From contig NZ_JQLN01000004.1 in the NCBI RefSeq assembly GCF_000744225.1, forward strand, positions 930,001 to 994,000: DNA of 64,000 bases. The letters run 5' to 3'. This document shows positions 14,892 to 24,244 of the stretch, one piece after another (the first letter of the stretch is position 1; every line of letters begins with the position of its first letter). Position numbers and translations under genes: made by a program. The notes under the pieces are model-generated. The model did not search any database, was not told the origin of the DNA, and was given only the letters and a program-made list of their open reading frames with translations. This DNA is from Kitasatospora mediocidica KCTC 9733. GTDB lineage: Bacteria; Actinomycetota; Actinomycetes; Streptomycetales; Streptomycetaceae.

Positions 14892-16238
14892 GTGAAACCA
14901 GCACGGGCAGCCAGCCCGCCCCTGGACGCCGAGCCGCAGACGCCTCCGACGGTGACTGAGTTGACCCAGTCCGCCGCCGAGGCCTACGTCGCAAGCGTCT
15001 GTTTCAAGATAGGCCCGCCGCGCCGGGTGGGCGTCGAGCTGGAGTGGCTCATCCACGACTCCTGTCGCCCTGACGCCGCCCCCGAGCACAACCGCACACT
15101 CGCCGCGCTGGAAGCCCTGCGGCTGCCCCAGGAAGACCCGCTCCTCCCCCACGGCTCCCGGATCACCAGGGAGCCGGGCGGCCAGGTCGAGCTCAGCTCC
15201 CCGCCCGCCGACAGTCTCAGCGAGTGCCTCGACATCACCTCGCGCGACCTCTCCGCCCTGCGGGCCGCCTTCGCCGCCCAGGGCCTGACCCTCACCGGCT
15301 ACGGCACCGAACCGCACGCGCGCGAGCGCCGGGTCCTGCTGCGCCAGCCCCGCTACCTGGCCATGGAGGAGTTCTTCGGCCGGGCCGGGCCGTGGGGCAA
15401 GATCATGATGACCAGCACCGCGTCCACCCAGGTCTGCCTGGACGCGGGCACCGACCAGGGCGGCGCGCACGGGTTCCGCGAGCGCTGGCTGCTCGCCCAC
15501 CGGCTCGGCCCGGTGCTGGTCGCCGCGTTCGCCAACTCCCCGATGCTGGACGGCCGGCCGACCGGCTACCGGTCCACCCGGCAGGCCGTCTGGTCCCGGA
15601 TGGACCCCAGCCGCACCCTGGCGCCGAGCGCGAACGGCGACCCTCGGGCCTCCTGGGCCCGCTACGTGCTGGACGCCGCCGTGCTCTGCGTGCGCCGCGC
15701 CGACGGCCGGCCGTGGAACGCCCCGGCCGGCCTGACCTTCCGCGACTGGCTGCGCCGCCCGGCCGGGCAGCGCCCGACGGTGGCCGACCTCGACTACCAC
15801 ATCACCACGCTGTTCCCGCCGGTGCGCCCGCACGGCTACCTCGAACTGCGCATGATCGACGCCCAGCCAGGCGACGGCTGGATGGTGACCACCGCGCTCA
15901 CCACCGCGCTCTTCGAGGACCCGCGCGCTGCCGACGCCGCCCAGGAGGCGCTGGAACCCCTCGTCCGGGCCACCGAGGAGCCCGGACCGCGCGGCGCCGC
16001 CTGGAGCCGGGCGGCCACCCGGGCGGTGGACGATCCGGTGCTGCGAAGGGCCGCGCTGGCCTGCTTCGCGGCCGCCGACGCCGCACTGCCCGGTCTCGGT
16101 GCCAGCGAGCAACTGCGCAGCAAGGTAGCCGACTTCGTCGACCGCTACACCGCCCGGGGCCGCTGTCCCGCCGACGACCTGCTCGACCCGCCCGGCGCGG
16201 GCCTGCGCCCCGCGTCCCAGGAGGCAACGCCGTGCTGA
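14892..16238 (+). CDS. egtA: EgtA, glutamate-cysteine ligase of ergothioneine biosynthesis
   Basis: This 448-aa protein makes gamma-glutamylcysteine, the sulfur donor for EgtB. The family's active-site strand is seen in RRVGVELEWLIHD, followed by RITREPGGQVELSSPPADSL and GPWGKIMMTSTASTQVCLD, all typical of the actinobacterial GCS2-like EgtA. GTG 14892 is chosen because it stands 5 nt after GGTGG and agrees with the usual N-terminal length; earlier in-frame starts are possible. It is first in a four-gene operon in which every junction overlaps. Its promoter region is shared with the divergent tetR gene. Confidence 0.93.
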   Translation: MKPARAASPPLDAEPQTPPTVTELTQSAAEAYVASVCFKIGPPRRVGVELEWLIHDSCRPDAAPEHNRTLAALEALRLPQEDPLLPHGSRITREPGGQVELSSPPADSLSECLDITSRDLSALRAAFAAQGLTLTGYGTEPHARERRVLLRQPRYLAMEEFFGRAGPWGKIMMTSTASTQVCLDAGTDQGGAHGFRERWLLAHRLGPVLVAAFANSPMLDGRPTGYRSTRQAVWSRMDPSRTLAPSANGDPRASWARYVLDAAVLCVRRADGRPWNAPAGLTFRDWLRRPAGQRPTVADLDYHITTLFPPVRPHGYLELRMIDAQPGDGWMVTTALTTALFEDPRAADAAQEALEPLVRATEEPGPRGAAWSRAATRAVDDPVLRRAALACFAAADAALPGLGASEQLRSKVADFVDRYTARGRCPADDLLDPPGAGLRPASQEATPC

Positions 16239-17605
16239 ACCCCGATCCCACCACGCTCACTGCGCTCCCCCTGCTCACCGACCTCAGCGACGAGCAGCTG
16301 CGGGAGACCATCGCCGGCGAACTGCTGGCCGCCCGGGAGCGCACCAGCGGCCTGACCGACTGTGTCGATGACGGCGAACTCACAGCCCAGCACTCCCCGT
16401 TGATGTCGCCACTGGTCTGGGACCTGGCGCACATCGGCAACCAGGAGGAGCTCTGGCTGCTGCGCAACGTCGGCGGACGCGACCCGATGCACCCCGAGAT
16501 CGACCAGCTCTACGACGCCTTCGAGCACCCGCGCGCCGAACGGCCGAAGCTCCCGCTGCTGCCACCCGCCGAGGCCCGGGCCTACGCCCACGAGGTGCGC
16601 GGCCGGGTGCTCGACCTGCTGGCCGGCGTCGAGCTGGCCGGTCCGCCGCTGCTGCGGGCCGGTTTCGCCTTCGGTCTGATCGCCCAGCACGAACAGCAGC
16701 ACGACGAAACCATGCTGATCACCCATCAGCTGCGGGCCGGCGCCGCCGCGATCGTGGCGCCCACCCCGCCGAGGCCGGCCCACGCCGACTGGCCGTCCGA
16801 AGTCGTGATCCCCGCAGGTCCGTTCACCATGGGAACGGACACCGAGCCATGGGCCCTGGACAACGAGCGGCCGGCGCACCAGGTGCAGCTGGCCGCCTTC
16901 GCCCTGGACACCACACCGGTGAGCAACGCGGCCTACCAGGTGTTCATCGAGGACGGCGGCTACCACGACCCGCGCTGGTGGACCCCGGCCGGCTGGCAGC
17001 ACCGGATGGACGCCGGGCTCACCGCCCCGCTGTTCTGGTCGCGCGAGGACGGCCAGTGGCTGCGCCGCCGCTTCGGCCGCACCGAGCCGGTCCCGCCCGA
17101 CGAGCCGGTCCTGCACGTCACCTGGTACGAGGCGGACGCCTACGCGCGCTGGGCCGGCCGCCGGCTGCCCACCGAGGCGGAGTGGGAGAAGGCCGCCCGG
17201 CACGACCCGGCCACCGGCCGCTCCCGCCGCTTCCCGTGGGGCGACGCCGCGCCCGGCCCCGAGCACGCCAACCTGGGCCAGCGCCACCTCCAGCCGGCCC
17301 CGGTCGGCAGCTACCCGCAGGGAGCCTCCCCGTACGGGGCACGGCAGTTGATCGGAGACGTCTGGGAGTGGACGTCCAGCGACTTCGCCCCCTACCCCGG
17401 CTTCAAGGCCTGGCCCTACCGCGAGTACTCCGAGGTGTTCTTCGCCGAGCCCGGCAAGCCCGCGCCGTACAAGGTGCTGCGCGGCGGCAGCTTCGCGGTC
17501 GCCCCGGTGGCCTGCCGCGGCACCTTCCGCAACTGGGACCACCCGGTACGGCGGCAGATCTTCGCCGGCTTCCGCACGGCCCGCGACCTCGGAGCCGACG
17601 CCTGA
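16232..17605 (+). CDS. egtB: EgtB, iron-dependent hercynine sulfoxide synthase
   Basis: In this 457-aa enzyme the DinB-type N-terminal domain provides the non-heme iron facial triad: His67 in WDLAHIGNQEELW and the H-x3-H-x-E motif at His153/His157/Glu159 (AQHEQQHDET). The C-terminal formylglycine-generating-enzyme-like domain (FTMGTDTEPWALDNERPAHQ to VLRGGSFAVAPVACRGTFRN) follows. EgtB couples hercynine, gamma-glutamylcysteine and O2 to the sulfoxide. GTG 16232 follows AGGAGG and overlaps the egtA stop by 7 nt. All expected residues are present. Confidence 0.95.
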   Translation: MLNPDPTTLTALPLLTDLSDEQLRETIAGELLAARERTSGLTDCVDDGELTAQHSPLMSPLVWDLAHIGNQEELWLLRNVGGRDPMHPEIDQLYDAFEHPRAERPKLPLLPPAEARAYAHEVRGRVLDLLAGVELAGPPLLRAGFAFGLIAQHEQQHDETMLITHQLRAGAAAIVAPTPPRPAHADWPSEVVIPAGPFTMGTDTEPWALDNERPAHQVQLAAFALDTTPVSNAAYQVFIEDGGYHDPRWWTPAGWQHRMDAGLTAPLFWSREDGQWLRRRFGRTEPVPPDEPVLHVTWYEADAYARWAGRRLPTEAEWEKAARHDPATGRSRRFPWGDAAPGPEHANLGQRHLQPAPVGSYPQGASPYGARQLIGDVWEWTSSDFAPYPGFKAWPYREYSEVFFAEPGKPAPYKVLRGGSFAVAPVACRGTFRNWDHPVRRQIFAGFRTARDLGADA

Positions 17606-18378
17606 TGTGCCGTCATCTCGCCTATCTGGGCGCACCCCTGCCGATCGCCGAACTGCTGCTGGAGCAGCCGTTCGGGCTGTACCGGCAGTCCTGGGCCCCC
17701 CGGTTGCAGCGCTACGGGACGGTCAACGCCGACGGCTTCGGGTTGGGCTGGTACGCCGACGGCGACCCGGTGCCGGCCCGCTACCGCCGGGCCGGGCCGA
17801 TCTGGGCCGACGAGAACCTGCCCGACCTGGCCCGCGTGGTGCGCACCCGGGCCCTGCTGGCCGCCGTCCGCTCCGCGACGTCCGGCACGGCGCCGGGCGA
17901 GGCGGCCGCCGCGCCCTACGCGGACGGCAGTTGGCTCTTCAGCCACAACGGCGCGCTCAGCGGCTGGCCGGACGCGGTGGACCCGCTGGCCGCGCTGCTG
18001 CCGCCGGCCGAGCTGCTCTCGCTGGCCGCGCGCTGCGACTCCGCACTGGTCTGGGCGCTGCTCGCGCGCCGGCTGCGCACCGGGCAGCAGCCCGCGGCGG
18101 CGCTGTCCGCCACCGTCGCGGACGTCGCCCGGCACACCGAGGCACGCCTCAACCTGCTGATCACCAACGGCCATGTGATCGCCGCGACCACCTGGGGCGA
18201 CACGCTCTTCCATCGCCTGGAGCGCGGCCGCTCGGTGCTGGTCGCCTCCGAGCCGAGCGACGACGGGCCGGGCTGGGTCCCGGTGCCCGACCGCTCGCTC
18301 CTGCTGGCCACCCCGGACGCGGTGACCGTCCGCCCGCTGGACCCCGCTGACCCGAACCGAGAGGACAACCCCCGATGA
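17605..18378 (+). CDS. egtC: EgtC, class II glutamine amidotransferase-like hydrolase
   Basis: In this 257-aa protein the N-terminal nucleophile is Cys2 (MCRHLAYLG), exposed after removal of Met, as in all Ntn amidotransferases. NADGFGLGWYADG and SWLFSHNGALSGW are the family's substrate-binding loops. EgtC removes the gamma-glutamyl group from the sulfoxide made by EgtB. Its ATG overlaps the egtB stop codon by one base (TGATG), and its end overlaps egtD in an ATGA junction, so translation is coupled through the operon. Confidence 0.94.
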   Translation: MCRHLAYLGAPLPIAELLLEQPFGLYRQSWAPRLQRYGTVNADGFGLGWYADGDPVPARYRRAGPIWADENLPDLARVVRTRALLAAVRSATSGTAPGEAAAAPYADGSWLFSHNGALSGWPDAVDPLAALLPPAELLSLAARCDSALVWALLARRLRTGQQPAAALSATVADVARHTEARLNLLITNGHVIAATTWGDTLFHRLERGRSVLVASEPSDDGPGWVPVPDRSLLLATPDAVTVRPLDPADPNREDNPR

Positions 18379-19352
18379 CCGCCTTCGAGCTCACCCGGCT
18401 GCTGCCCGCCGACCACTTCGCCCGCGCCCTGCGCGAGGACGTCCGGGGCGGACTGACCGCGGACCCGAAGTGGCTTCCGCCGAAGTGGTTCTACGACAGC
18501 CGGGGCAGTGAACTCTTCGAGGAGATCACCCGGTTGCCCGAGTACTACCCGACCCGCGCCGAGCGGGCCATCCTGACCGCCCGGGCCGGCGAGATCGCCG
18601 CGGCCACCGCGGCCCGTACCGTCGTCGAGCTGGGTTCGGGCTCCTCGGAGAAGACCAGATTCCTGCTGGACGGGTTGCACGCGCTGGGCACCCTGGAGAG
18701 CTACGTCCCGGTGGACGTCAGCGAGAGCGCACTCCAGGAAGCTGGGGAGCAACTGGTCAAGGAGTACCCCGAGTTGAGTGTGCACGGGGTGGTCTCGGAC
18801 TTCACCGCCAGCCTCGACCTGCCGCACGCGGTGAACTCCCCCAAGCTGGTGGCCTTCCTCGGCGGCACGCTGGGCAACCTGCTGCCCGCCGAACGCGCCG
18901 TCTTCCTGTCCGCACTGCGGGCCGAACTGGCCCCCGGCGACTCGCTGTTGCTCGGCACCGACCTGGTCAAGGACCCGGCCGTCCTGGTCGCCGCCTACGA
19001 CGACTCGGCCGGGGTGACCGCGGAGTTCAACAAGAACGTGCTCACCGTGGTGAACCGCGAACTGGACGCCACCTTCGACCCGGAGGCCTTCGACCACGTC
19101 GCCCACTGGGACGCCGAGCAGGAGTGGATCGAGATGCGGCTGCGCTCCCGGGAGGACCAGAGCGTGAAGATCCCGGGACTCGACCTGGCGGTTCACTTCG
19201 CCGCGGGCGAGGAGCTGCGCACCGAGATCTCGGCGAAGTTCCGCCGCGAGCGGGTCGAGCGGGAGCTCAGCGCGGCCGGCTTCGCACTGACCCACTGGTG
19301 GACCGACCCCGAGGGCCGGTTCGGCCTCTCGCTGGCCCAGCCGATCGGCTGA
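18375..19352 (+). CDS. egtD: EgtD, L-histidine N-alpha-trimethyltransferase
   Basis: This 325-aa SAM enzyme methylates histidine three times to hercynine, the first committed step. The SAM motif VVELGSGSSEKTRFLLDGL lies at residues 83-101. The EgtD-specific segments PKWLPPKWFYDSRGSELFEE, LPEYYPTRAERAIL and VAFLGGTLGNLLPAERAVFL are intact. The start ATG overlaps the egtC stop. It is the last gene of the operon and is followed by a hairpin; the PLP-dependent C-S lyase EgtE is not encoded in this window. Confidence 0.95.
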   Translation: MTAFELTRLLPADHFARALREDVRGGLTADPKWLPPKWFYDSRGSELFEEITRLPEYYPTRAERAILTARAGEIAAATAARTVVELGSGSSEKTRFLLDGLHALGTLESYVPVDVSESALQEAGEQLVKEYPELSVHGVVSDFTASLDLPHAVNSPKLVAFLGGTLGNLLPAERAVFLSALRAELAPGDSLLLGTDLVKDPAVLVAAYDDSAGVTAEFNKNVLTVVNRELDATFDPEAFDHVAHWDAEQEWIEMRLRSREDQSVKIPGLDLAVHFAAGEELRTEISAKFRRERVERELSAAGFALTHWWTDPEGRFGLSLAQPIG

Positions 19353-19367
19353 CCGACCCCTTCCCCG

Positions 19368-19401
19368 GCGGCGCCTGCGCACTTCGGTGCACAGGCGCCG
19401 C
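19368..19401 (+). terminator. Hairpin with TTCG loop after egtD
   Basis: A 15-nt arm (19368-19382) pairs with 19387-19401 with a single C/A mismatch around a TTCG tetraloop, 15 bp after the egtD stop. Together with the fresh -35 element at 19441 it marks the operon end. Confidence 0.8.
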
Positions 19402-19440
19402 TGCCGTGCCCGGCACCGGTTCGGAGACAGCAGATCCTTA

Positions 19441-19469
19441 TTGACACGGAGTCTTGCTGAAGCTCTGAA
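19441..19469 (+). promoter_or_regulatory. Probable promoter of the tetR/AurF-like pair
   Basis: A perfect -35 TTGACA at 19441-19446 is followed at 17 bp by TCTGAA (19464-19469), a poor -10. Transcription would begin around 19476, past the ATG at 19469, which favours the GTG at 19490 as translation start. Confidence 0.45.
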
Positions 19470-19489
19470 TGCCTGCTTCACTTCTTGCC

Positions 19490-20107
19490 GTGGCCTACCG
19501 GAAAACGCCCGCCGTGCAAGCCCGGCTCGACGCACAGCGCGAGACCGTGCTCACCGCCGCGATCGAACTGCTCGCCGAACGCGGCTACGCCGCCTGCTCG
19601 GTGGCCGCCGTCGCGGAACGGGCGGGGATCGCGACCGGCAGCGTCTACCGGTCCTTCCGCAACAAGTCCGAACTGGTCGCCGAGCTGTTCCGGTCGGTGG
19701 TCGGGCGGGAGGTCGCGGCGGTGCGCGACGCGGCCGCGTTCGAGGGTGACCTGCACGCCCAGGTCGCCTCGGTGATCGGCACCTTCGCCGGACGGGCGCT
19801 CGGCGCGCCCCGGCTGGCGTACGCGCTGCTCGCCGAACCGGTGGACGCCGAGGTGGAGGCCGAACGCCTGGTCTTCCGCAGGGCGTTCCGCGACGTGATC
19901 GCCGCGCGGATCGCCGAGGGCGTGGCAGCCGGCCGGCTGCCCGCCCAGGACCCGGAGCTGACCGCCGCCCTGCTGGTCGGGGGCGTCGGCGAGGCGCTGG
20001 TCGGACCGCTGGCCGACGGCCGGGCACCCGCCGACCTGATCCCCGCTCTCATCTCCTTCGCCCTGCGCGCCCTGGGCGGCTCCCCCGCCGCCGCCTCCCC
20101 CAGCTGA
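19490..20107 (+). CDS. TetR family regulator next to the AurF-like gene
   Basis: I place the start at GTG 19490, giving 205 aa beginning with the family-like AYRKTPAVQARLDAQRE. An ATG at 19469 would overlap the putative -10 element. There is no good Shine-Dalgarno at either, so a leaderless or short-leader message is likely. The HTH is VAAVAERAGIATGSVYRSF at about residues 33-52, then NKSELVAELF; the rest is the helical effector domain. It lies 28 bp before the diiron oxygenase on the same strand and presumably regulates it. Confidence 0.85.
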   Translation: MAYRKTPAVQARLDAQRETVLTAAIELLAERGYAACSVAAVAERAGIATGSVYRSFRNKSELVAELFRSVVGREVAAVRDAAAFEGDLHAQVASVIGTFAGRALGAPRLAYALLAEPVDAEVEAERLVFRRAFRDVIAARIAEGVAAGRLPAQDPELTAALLVGGVGEALVGPLADGRAPADLIPALISFALRALGGSPAAASPS

Positions 20108-20135
20108 CGCCCGTCCCACCCGTAGGAGCAGCACC

Positions 20136-21056
20136 GTGCGAGACACCTCCCCCTCCAGCGCACCCGCCCTCACTCTGGAAGCCCGCGAGCAGAACGCCGA
20201 ACGCCTGCTGCGCGTCTCCGCCAGGCACTCGCACGACCCGCTGACCGAGATCGACTGGGACGCCCCGATCGACCCCGACCAGTTCGCGATACCCCCGCAC
20301 CGGGTCTCGCTCTACGGAACCCCCCTGTGGGACCGGCTGACCCCGCGCCGGCAGGCGCAGTTGAGCGTGCACGAGCTGGCCAGCGTCACCTCGGCGGGCA
20401 TCTGGTTCGAGCTGATCCTGATGAACGGCCTGGTCCGGCACGTCTACGACAGCGACCTCACCACCCAGCACGCGCAGTACGCGCTGACCGAAGTGGCCGA
20501 CGAGTGCCGGCACTCCACGATGTTCGCCCGGTACATCACCGCGACCGGCTACCCCTCGGCCCGTCCCAGCCGGCGGGCCCAGCGGCGCGGCAAGTTCCAT
20601 CTGCTGCTCAACGACACCACGTTGACCTTCGCCGGTGCGATCTTCGTCGAGGAGTTCACCGACGCGATGCAGCGCGAGATGATCCGCGACGAGAGCCTGC
20701 AGCCGCTGGCCCGCTCGGTGGCCCGGATCCACGTGATCGAGGAGGCCCGCCACATCGGCTACGCCAAGCCGGAGTTGGAGCGCCGCTGGGCCAGGATGAG
20801 CCCGGCCCGGCGGGCGGTCTTCCGCCAGGTGCTGGGCGTCCTGGCGTACGAGGCGGTGAACGAGGCGATCAACCCGCGGGTCTACGCCCTCGCCGGCCTG
20901 GACCCGCGCGAGGCCCGCGCGGCGGCCGCACAGAACCCGAACTGGCGGGCCACCAAGGTCGACTGGGCCCGCAAGGCGGTCACCTTCTTCACCGACCTCG
21001 GCATCATCGACAGCCGCTCGCAGGCGATGTGGCGGCGCGCCTCGCTGCTGACCTGA
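20136..21056 (+). CDS. AurF-like diiron N-oxygenase family protein
   Basis: In this 306-aa all-helical protein the ligands of a diiron centre of the AurF type are in place: Glu80 (SVHELASV), the ExxH motif Glu123/His126 (VADECRHSTMF), Glu172 or Glu173 (IFVEEFTDAM), and Glu203/His206 (IEEARHIGYA). AurF oxidises aryl amines to nitro groups; other members are uncharacterised. GTG 20136 follows AGGAG. Transcribed after a tetR gene and converging on the first LAL regulator gene of the polyketide locus; whether it belongs to that pathway is open. No obvious aryl-amine substrate gene is near. Confidence 0.85.
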   Translation: MRDTSPSSAPALTLEAREQNAERLLRVSARHSHDPLTEIDWDAPIDPDQFAIPPHRVSLYGTPLWDRLTPRRQAQLSVHELASVTSAGIWFELILMNGLVRHVYDSDLTTQHAQYALTEVADECRHSTMFARYITATGYPSARPSRRAQRRGKFHLLLNDTTLTFAGAIFVEEFTDAMQREMIRDESLQPLARSVARIHVIEEARHIGYAKPELERRWARMSPARRAVFRQVLGVLAYEAVNEAINPRVYALAGLDPREARAAAAQNPNWRATKVDWARKAVTFFTDLGIIDSRSQAMWRRASLLT

Positions 21057-21078
21057 TTGCCCGTCAGGCCTGCGGGCC

Positions 21079-23946
21079 TCAGGCGATGCCGACCAGGGTG
21101 TTTCCGGAGAGCTTGGTCGGCAGGTCCCGGCGGCGCTTGACCTGGAGCTTGCGGTAGATCCGGGTGAGGTGCTGCTCCACCGTACTCACGGTGACGTAGA
21201 GCTGGGCCGCGATCTCGCGGTTGGTGTGCCCGTGGGCGGCGAGCAGCGCGACGCGTCCCTCGGCCTCGGTCAGCACCTCCGCGTCCTGGGGGAGGTCGCT
21301 GTCGCGGCTCGGCAGCGCCGGTTCGCCGTCCGCCTGACCGGGGATCAGTTGCTGGCAGAGCGGCTCGGCGCCACAGGACTTGGCCACGTGCCAGGCCTTG
21401 CGCACCAGCATCCGGGCCCGGTTGACGTCGCCCATCGCGCGGTGGCCACGCCCCAGCTCCCCGAGTGCGACCGCGAGTTGCAGCCGGTCTCCGCTGGTCT
21501 CCAGGATCTCGACGGCCTCCCGGAGCACCCGCAGCCGGGCCGGCGTCTCGCCGGTGCTGCCGATCACCCGCAGCAGCGCGCCGCGCTGGCGGCTGCGGGC
21601 CGGGCCGCGGCGGCGCAGCTCCTGCTCGGCCAGGCTCCTGGCCCGCTCCGGCTCCCCGAGTGCGAGCCAGGCCTCGGCGGCGTCGGCGCGCCACGGCACC
21701 AGGTCGGGGCTGTCCACCCCCCAGCGCTCCATCAGCTCCCCGCAGGCGAGGAAGTCGCCGAGCGCCGCGTGCAGCCGGCCGGTCGCCAGGTACCAGCGGC
21801 CGCGGGCCCGTCGGTAGTGCAGGCCCGGCAGGGTCTGGGCGAGGGTGTCCGGGACGGAGTGCTCCAGCAGGCTCATCGCCTCGTCGTAGCGCCCCATCCC
21901 GGTGCAGGCCTGGAGCAGCACGGCCAGCGGGAGCGCGATCGCCACGCCCCAGCTCTGCGGGGACATCTGGGCCAGCGCCGCCCGGGCGTGCCGTTCGGCG
22001 CCGGCCAGGTCGCCCTGGCGCAGCGCGATCTCGGCCCGGACCACGGTCAGCAGCGCCTGCCAGGACGGCGCGTGGTGCCCGGAGCACTCGCCGAGCAGTC
22101 GCTCGCACCAGGAGAGGGCGAGGTCGAGCCGGTCGGTGTAGATCAGCGCCCAGAGGGCGAAGACCAGCGGGTGGATGGTGCTGTCGCTGAGGTGGTAACG
22201 CTGCAGCACCCGGGCCGCCTCGGCGACGGCCGCCTGCGGGTCACCATCGGGGCTCAGCGCGGCGGCGACGGCCGAGGCCGCCTGCAGGTGGGCGTCGTCC
22301 GCGGTCGGGGCGGGCGGCTCGACGGCGGACGGGCGGCCGTCGGCGCGCGGCAGCCGGGCCGGGCCCGCGGCCGGGACCTCGGCGGTGGCGGGGAAGCGGG
22401 CGCCCAGCGGCGGGCTGAAGACGGTCAGCCAGCGGCGGGCGGCGGTGAGCGCGGCCACGTCACCGGGGTCGGTCCACTCGCCGGAGCGCGCGAGTTCGTC
22501 GACGACGTCGGCCGCCCGGTCCAGCTGGCCCGCCCAGGCCAGGTAGGCGACGGACATCGCCAGGTCGCGGTGCGAGAGCCGGCCGGTGCCCATCTCGGCG
22601 GTCAGCTGCGAGAGGTGGCCGTCGACGGCGGCCGGGGTGGTGCGCCAGACGACGCTCACCAGCCGGGCCTTGATGGCGGCGCGGGTGCGGCCGTCGGTGC
22701 AGGTCCGGTAGGCGAGTTCCAGGCAGTGCCGGGCCATCTCCATGTCGTCGTCGACCAGGGCGTACTCGGCCGCCTCCTGGAGCACCGGGACGGTCCAGGG
22801 ACCGCCGGTCTCGCGGCCGGCGACCAGGTGACGGGCGACCTCGGGGGCGGCGGCGCCGTCACTGTGCAGCAGCTGCGCGGCCCGGCGGTGCAGGTCGGCC
22901 AGCATCGCCGCCGGGGTCGCGTCGAGCACCACCGTCCGGGCGGCCGGGTCGCGGTAGAGGCCGTCGTCGAGCAGCGCGGCCAGGCCCAGGTCCTGCACGG
23001 CCCGGGTCGCCGCCATGGGGCGGATGTCCAGCAGCCGGCCGAGCAGCACCGGGGAGACGCTCTCGCCAAGCACGGCGGTGGCGCGGGCGACGTCCAGCGT
23101 CTCGGACTCGCCGCGGTGCAGGCAGTCCAGCACGGCCTGGGTGTAGCTGTCGGAGCGGACCAGGTGCGGGGGCAGGGCGCCGGCGCTCTGCGCGGCGGCC
23201 GCGGTGTCCTCGACCAGGGCGCGCACCAGCAGCGGGTTGCCGCCGGTGGCCTCGTACAGCTCGGCGCCCAGCCGGGCCACCGCCGGGAAGGGGCCCGGGT
23301 CGGCCGACGGCAGGTCAGCCGCCAGGCGGGTGGCCAGGATCCGGGCGGTTCCGGTCGCGGAGAGCATCCGCAGCCGGATCCGGGTGCAGTGCGGCTGGCG
23401 CTGGAGTTCGGCGTGGAAGTCGAGCTGGTCCTGCTGGAGCCGGGCGGAGCCGGTGAGCACCAACAGGATGCCGCTGTGCCGGATCCGGCGGGCCAGGTAG
23501 AGGAGGAACTGCAGCGAGGCCTCGTCGGCGCAGTGCACGTCGTCGACGGCGATCACCAGCGGCCGGTCCTTGGCGAGCCGGAGCAGGGCCGCCGAGAGCT
23601 GCAGCATCGCCCGTACCCGCGCCTGGCCGGCGCTGTCGGTGCCGGCGAGGTCGAGCAGGCGGACGGTCTCGGCGTGTGCGGCCGGGTCGAGCGGGGCGTT
23701 GTCCAGCACCTTGCGCAGCACGCCGAAGGGCAGTGCGCGTTCGGTGTGCGAGCCGGTGGCGTCCAGGAGCAGCGCCCCTTCGGCGACCGCCTGGTCGGTG
23801 AAGTCCACCAGGAGTGCGGTCTTGCCGCCGGCGACGGCCGCGCTGATCAGCGCGATCCGGCCCTTCCCGGCGATCGCGCTGGTGAGCAGCTCCTTCAGCA
23901 CGGTCAGCTGACTCTCGCGCTCGACCAGTTCAGCCGACAAGGACAT
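21079..23946 (-). CDS. LAL-type LuxR family transcriptional regulator (first)
   Basis: This 955-aa large ATP-binding LuxR regulator starts at ATG 23946, with AGGAGA 9-10 nt upstream. The AAA-like N-terminus begins MSLSAELVERESQL. Its P-loop at residues 35-43 (SAAVAGGKT) has Ala where the first Gly of GxxxxGKT is expected. Walker B is VIAVDDVHCAD at 131-141. A long helical-repeat region follows, and the C-terminal LuxR HTH (LTEAEGRVALLAAHGHTNRE, then VTVSTVEQHLTRIYRKLQV) ends the protein. LALs commonly activate polyketide clusters. It reads away from the second LAL across a 1.37-kb gap. Confidence 0.9.
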   Translation of the reverse strand: MSLSAELVERESQLTVLKELLTSAIAGKGRIALISAAVAGGKTALLVDFTDQAVAEGALLLDATGSHTERALPFGVLRKVLDNAPLDPAAHAETVRLLDLAGTDSAGQARVRAMLQLSAALLRLAKDRPLVIAVDDVHCADEASLQFLLYLARRIRHSGILLVLTGSARLQQDQLDFHAELQRQPHCTRIRLRMLSATGTARILATRLAADLPSADPGPFPAVARLGAELYEATGGNPLLVRALVEDTAAAAQSAGALPPHLVRSDSYTQAVLDCLHRGESETLDVARATAVLGESVSPVLLGRLLDIRPMAATRAVQDLGLAALLDDGLYRDPAARTVVLDATPAAMLADLHRRAAQLLHSDGAAAPEVARHLVAGRETGGPWTVPVLQEAAEYALVDDDMEMARHCLELAYRTCTDGRTRAAIKARLVSVVWRTTPAAVDGHLSQLTAEMGTGRLSHRDLAMSVAYLAWAGQLDRAADVVDELARSGEWTDPGDVAALTAARRWLTVFSPPLGARFPATAEVPAAGPARLPRADGRPSAVEPPAPTADDAHLQAASAVAAALSPDGDPQAAVAEAARVLQRYHLSDSTIHPLVFALWALIYTDRLDLALSWCERLLGECSGHHAPSWQALLTVVRAEIALRQGDLAGAERHARAALAQMSPQSWGVAIALPLAVLLQACTGMGRYDEAMSLLEHSVPDTLAQTLPGLHYRRARGRWYLATGRLHAALGDFLACGELMERWGVDSPDLVPWRADAAEAWLALGEPERARSLAEQELRRRGPARSRQRGALLRVIGSTGETPARLRVLREAVEILETSGDRLQLAVALGELGRGHRAMGDVNRARMLVRKAWHVAKSCGAEPLCQQLIPGQADGEPALPSRDSDLPQDAEVLTEAEGRVALLAAHGHTNREIAAQLYVTVSTVEQHLTRIYRKLQVKRRRDLPTKLSGNTLVGIA

Positions 23947-24234
23947 CCCCTCCGGTTCTCCTGCGGGGCACCCGGTGCCCGGCAGGCTCTCTCTGCGACA
24001 TGTGTGGATCCGGCCCGCCAGACGGGCGAGCCTGTGCCGACGCGACGGAAGCGGGCAGGCCGAAGGACGGATCCGCGTGGATCCGCGCTCGCGGCTTTTC
24101 CCCGACGGCCGCTCAGGAAGACGTGGCCGCTTGCTGCTTCGGCCGTGCGGCCGGCGCCCTCGCAGCGGCGCCGTCGGTGGCACGGTGATCCGAGGCCCCG
24201 ACGGTTGTCATGTTAGGCAGAGCGACCGAGGTAG

Positions 24235-24244
24235 GGGGTACCCC
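24235..24244. promoter_or_regulatory. GGGGTACCCC palindrome upstream of the first LAL gene
   Basis: A perfect 10-bp palindrome lies within a TAG-rich frame (TA on both flanks), and further GGGGTA copies follow at 24251-24256 and 24274-24279. It is 290 bp upstream of the LAL start. It partly resembles the LuxR-type operator CTVGGGAWWTCCCBAG known from polyene clusters (12 of 16 positions when aligned at the CTAG end). Reader unknown. Confidence 0.35.

Noticed and set aside
23947..24183. Upstream extension of the first LAL frame to 24183
   Set aside because: The added 79 residues are basic and low-complexity; ATG 23946 has a ribosome site and matches the family start.
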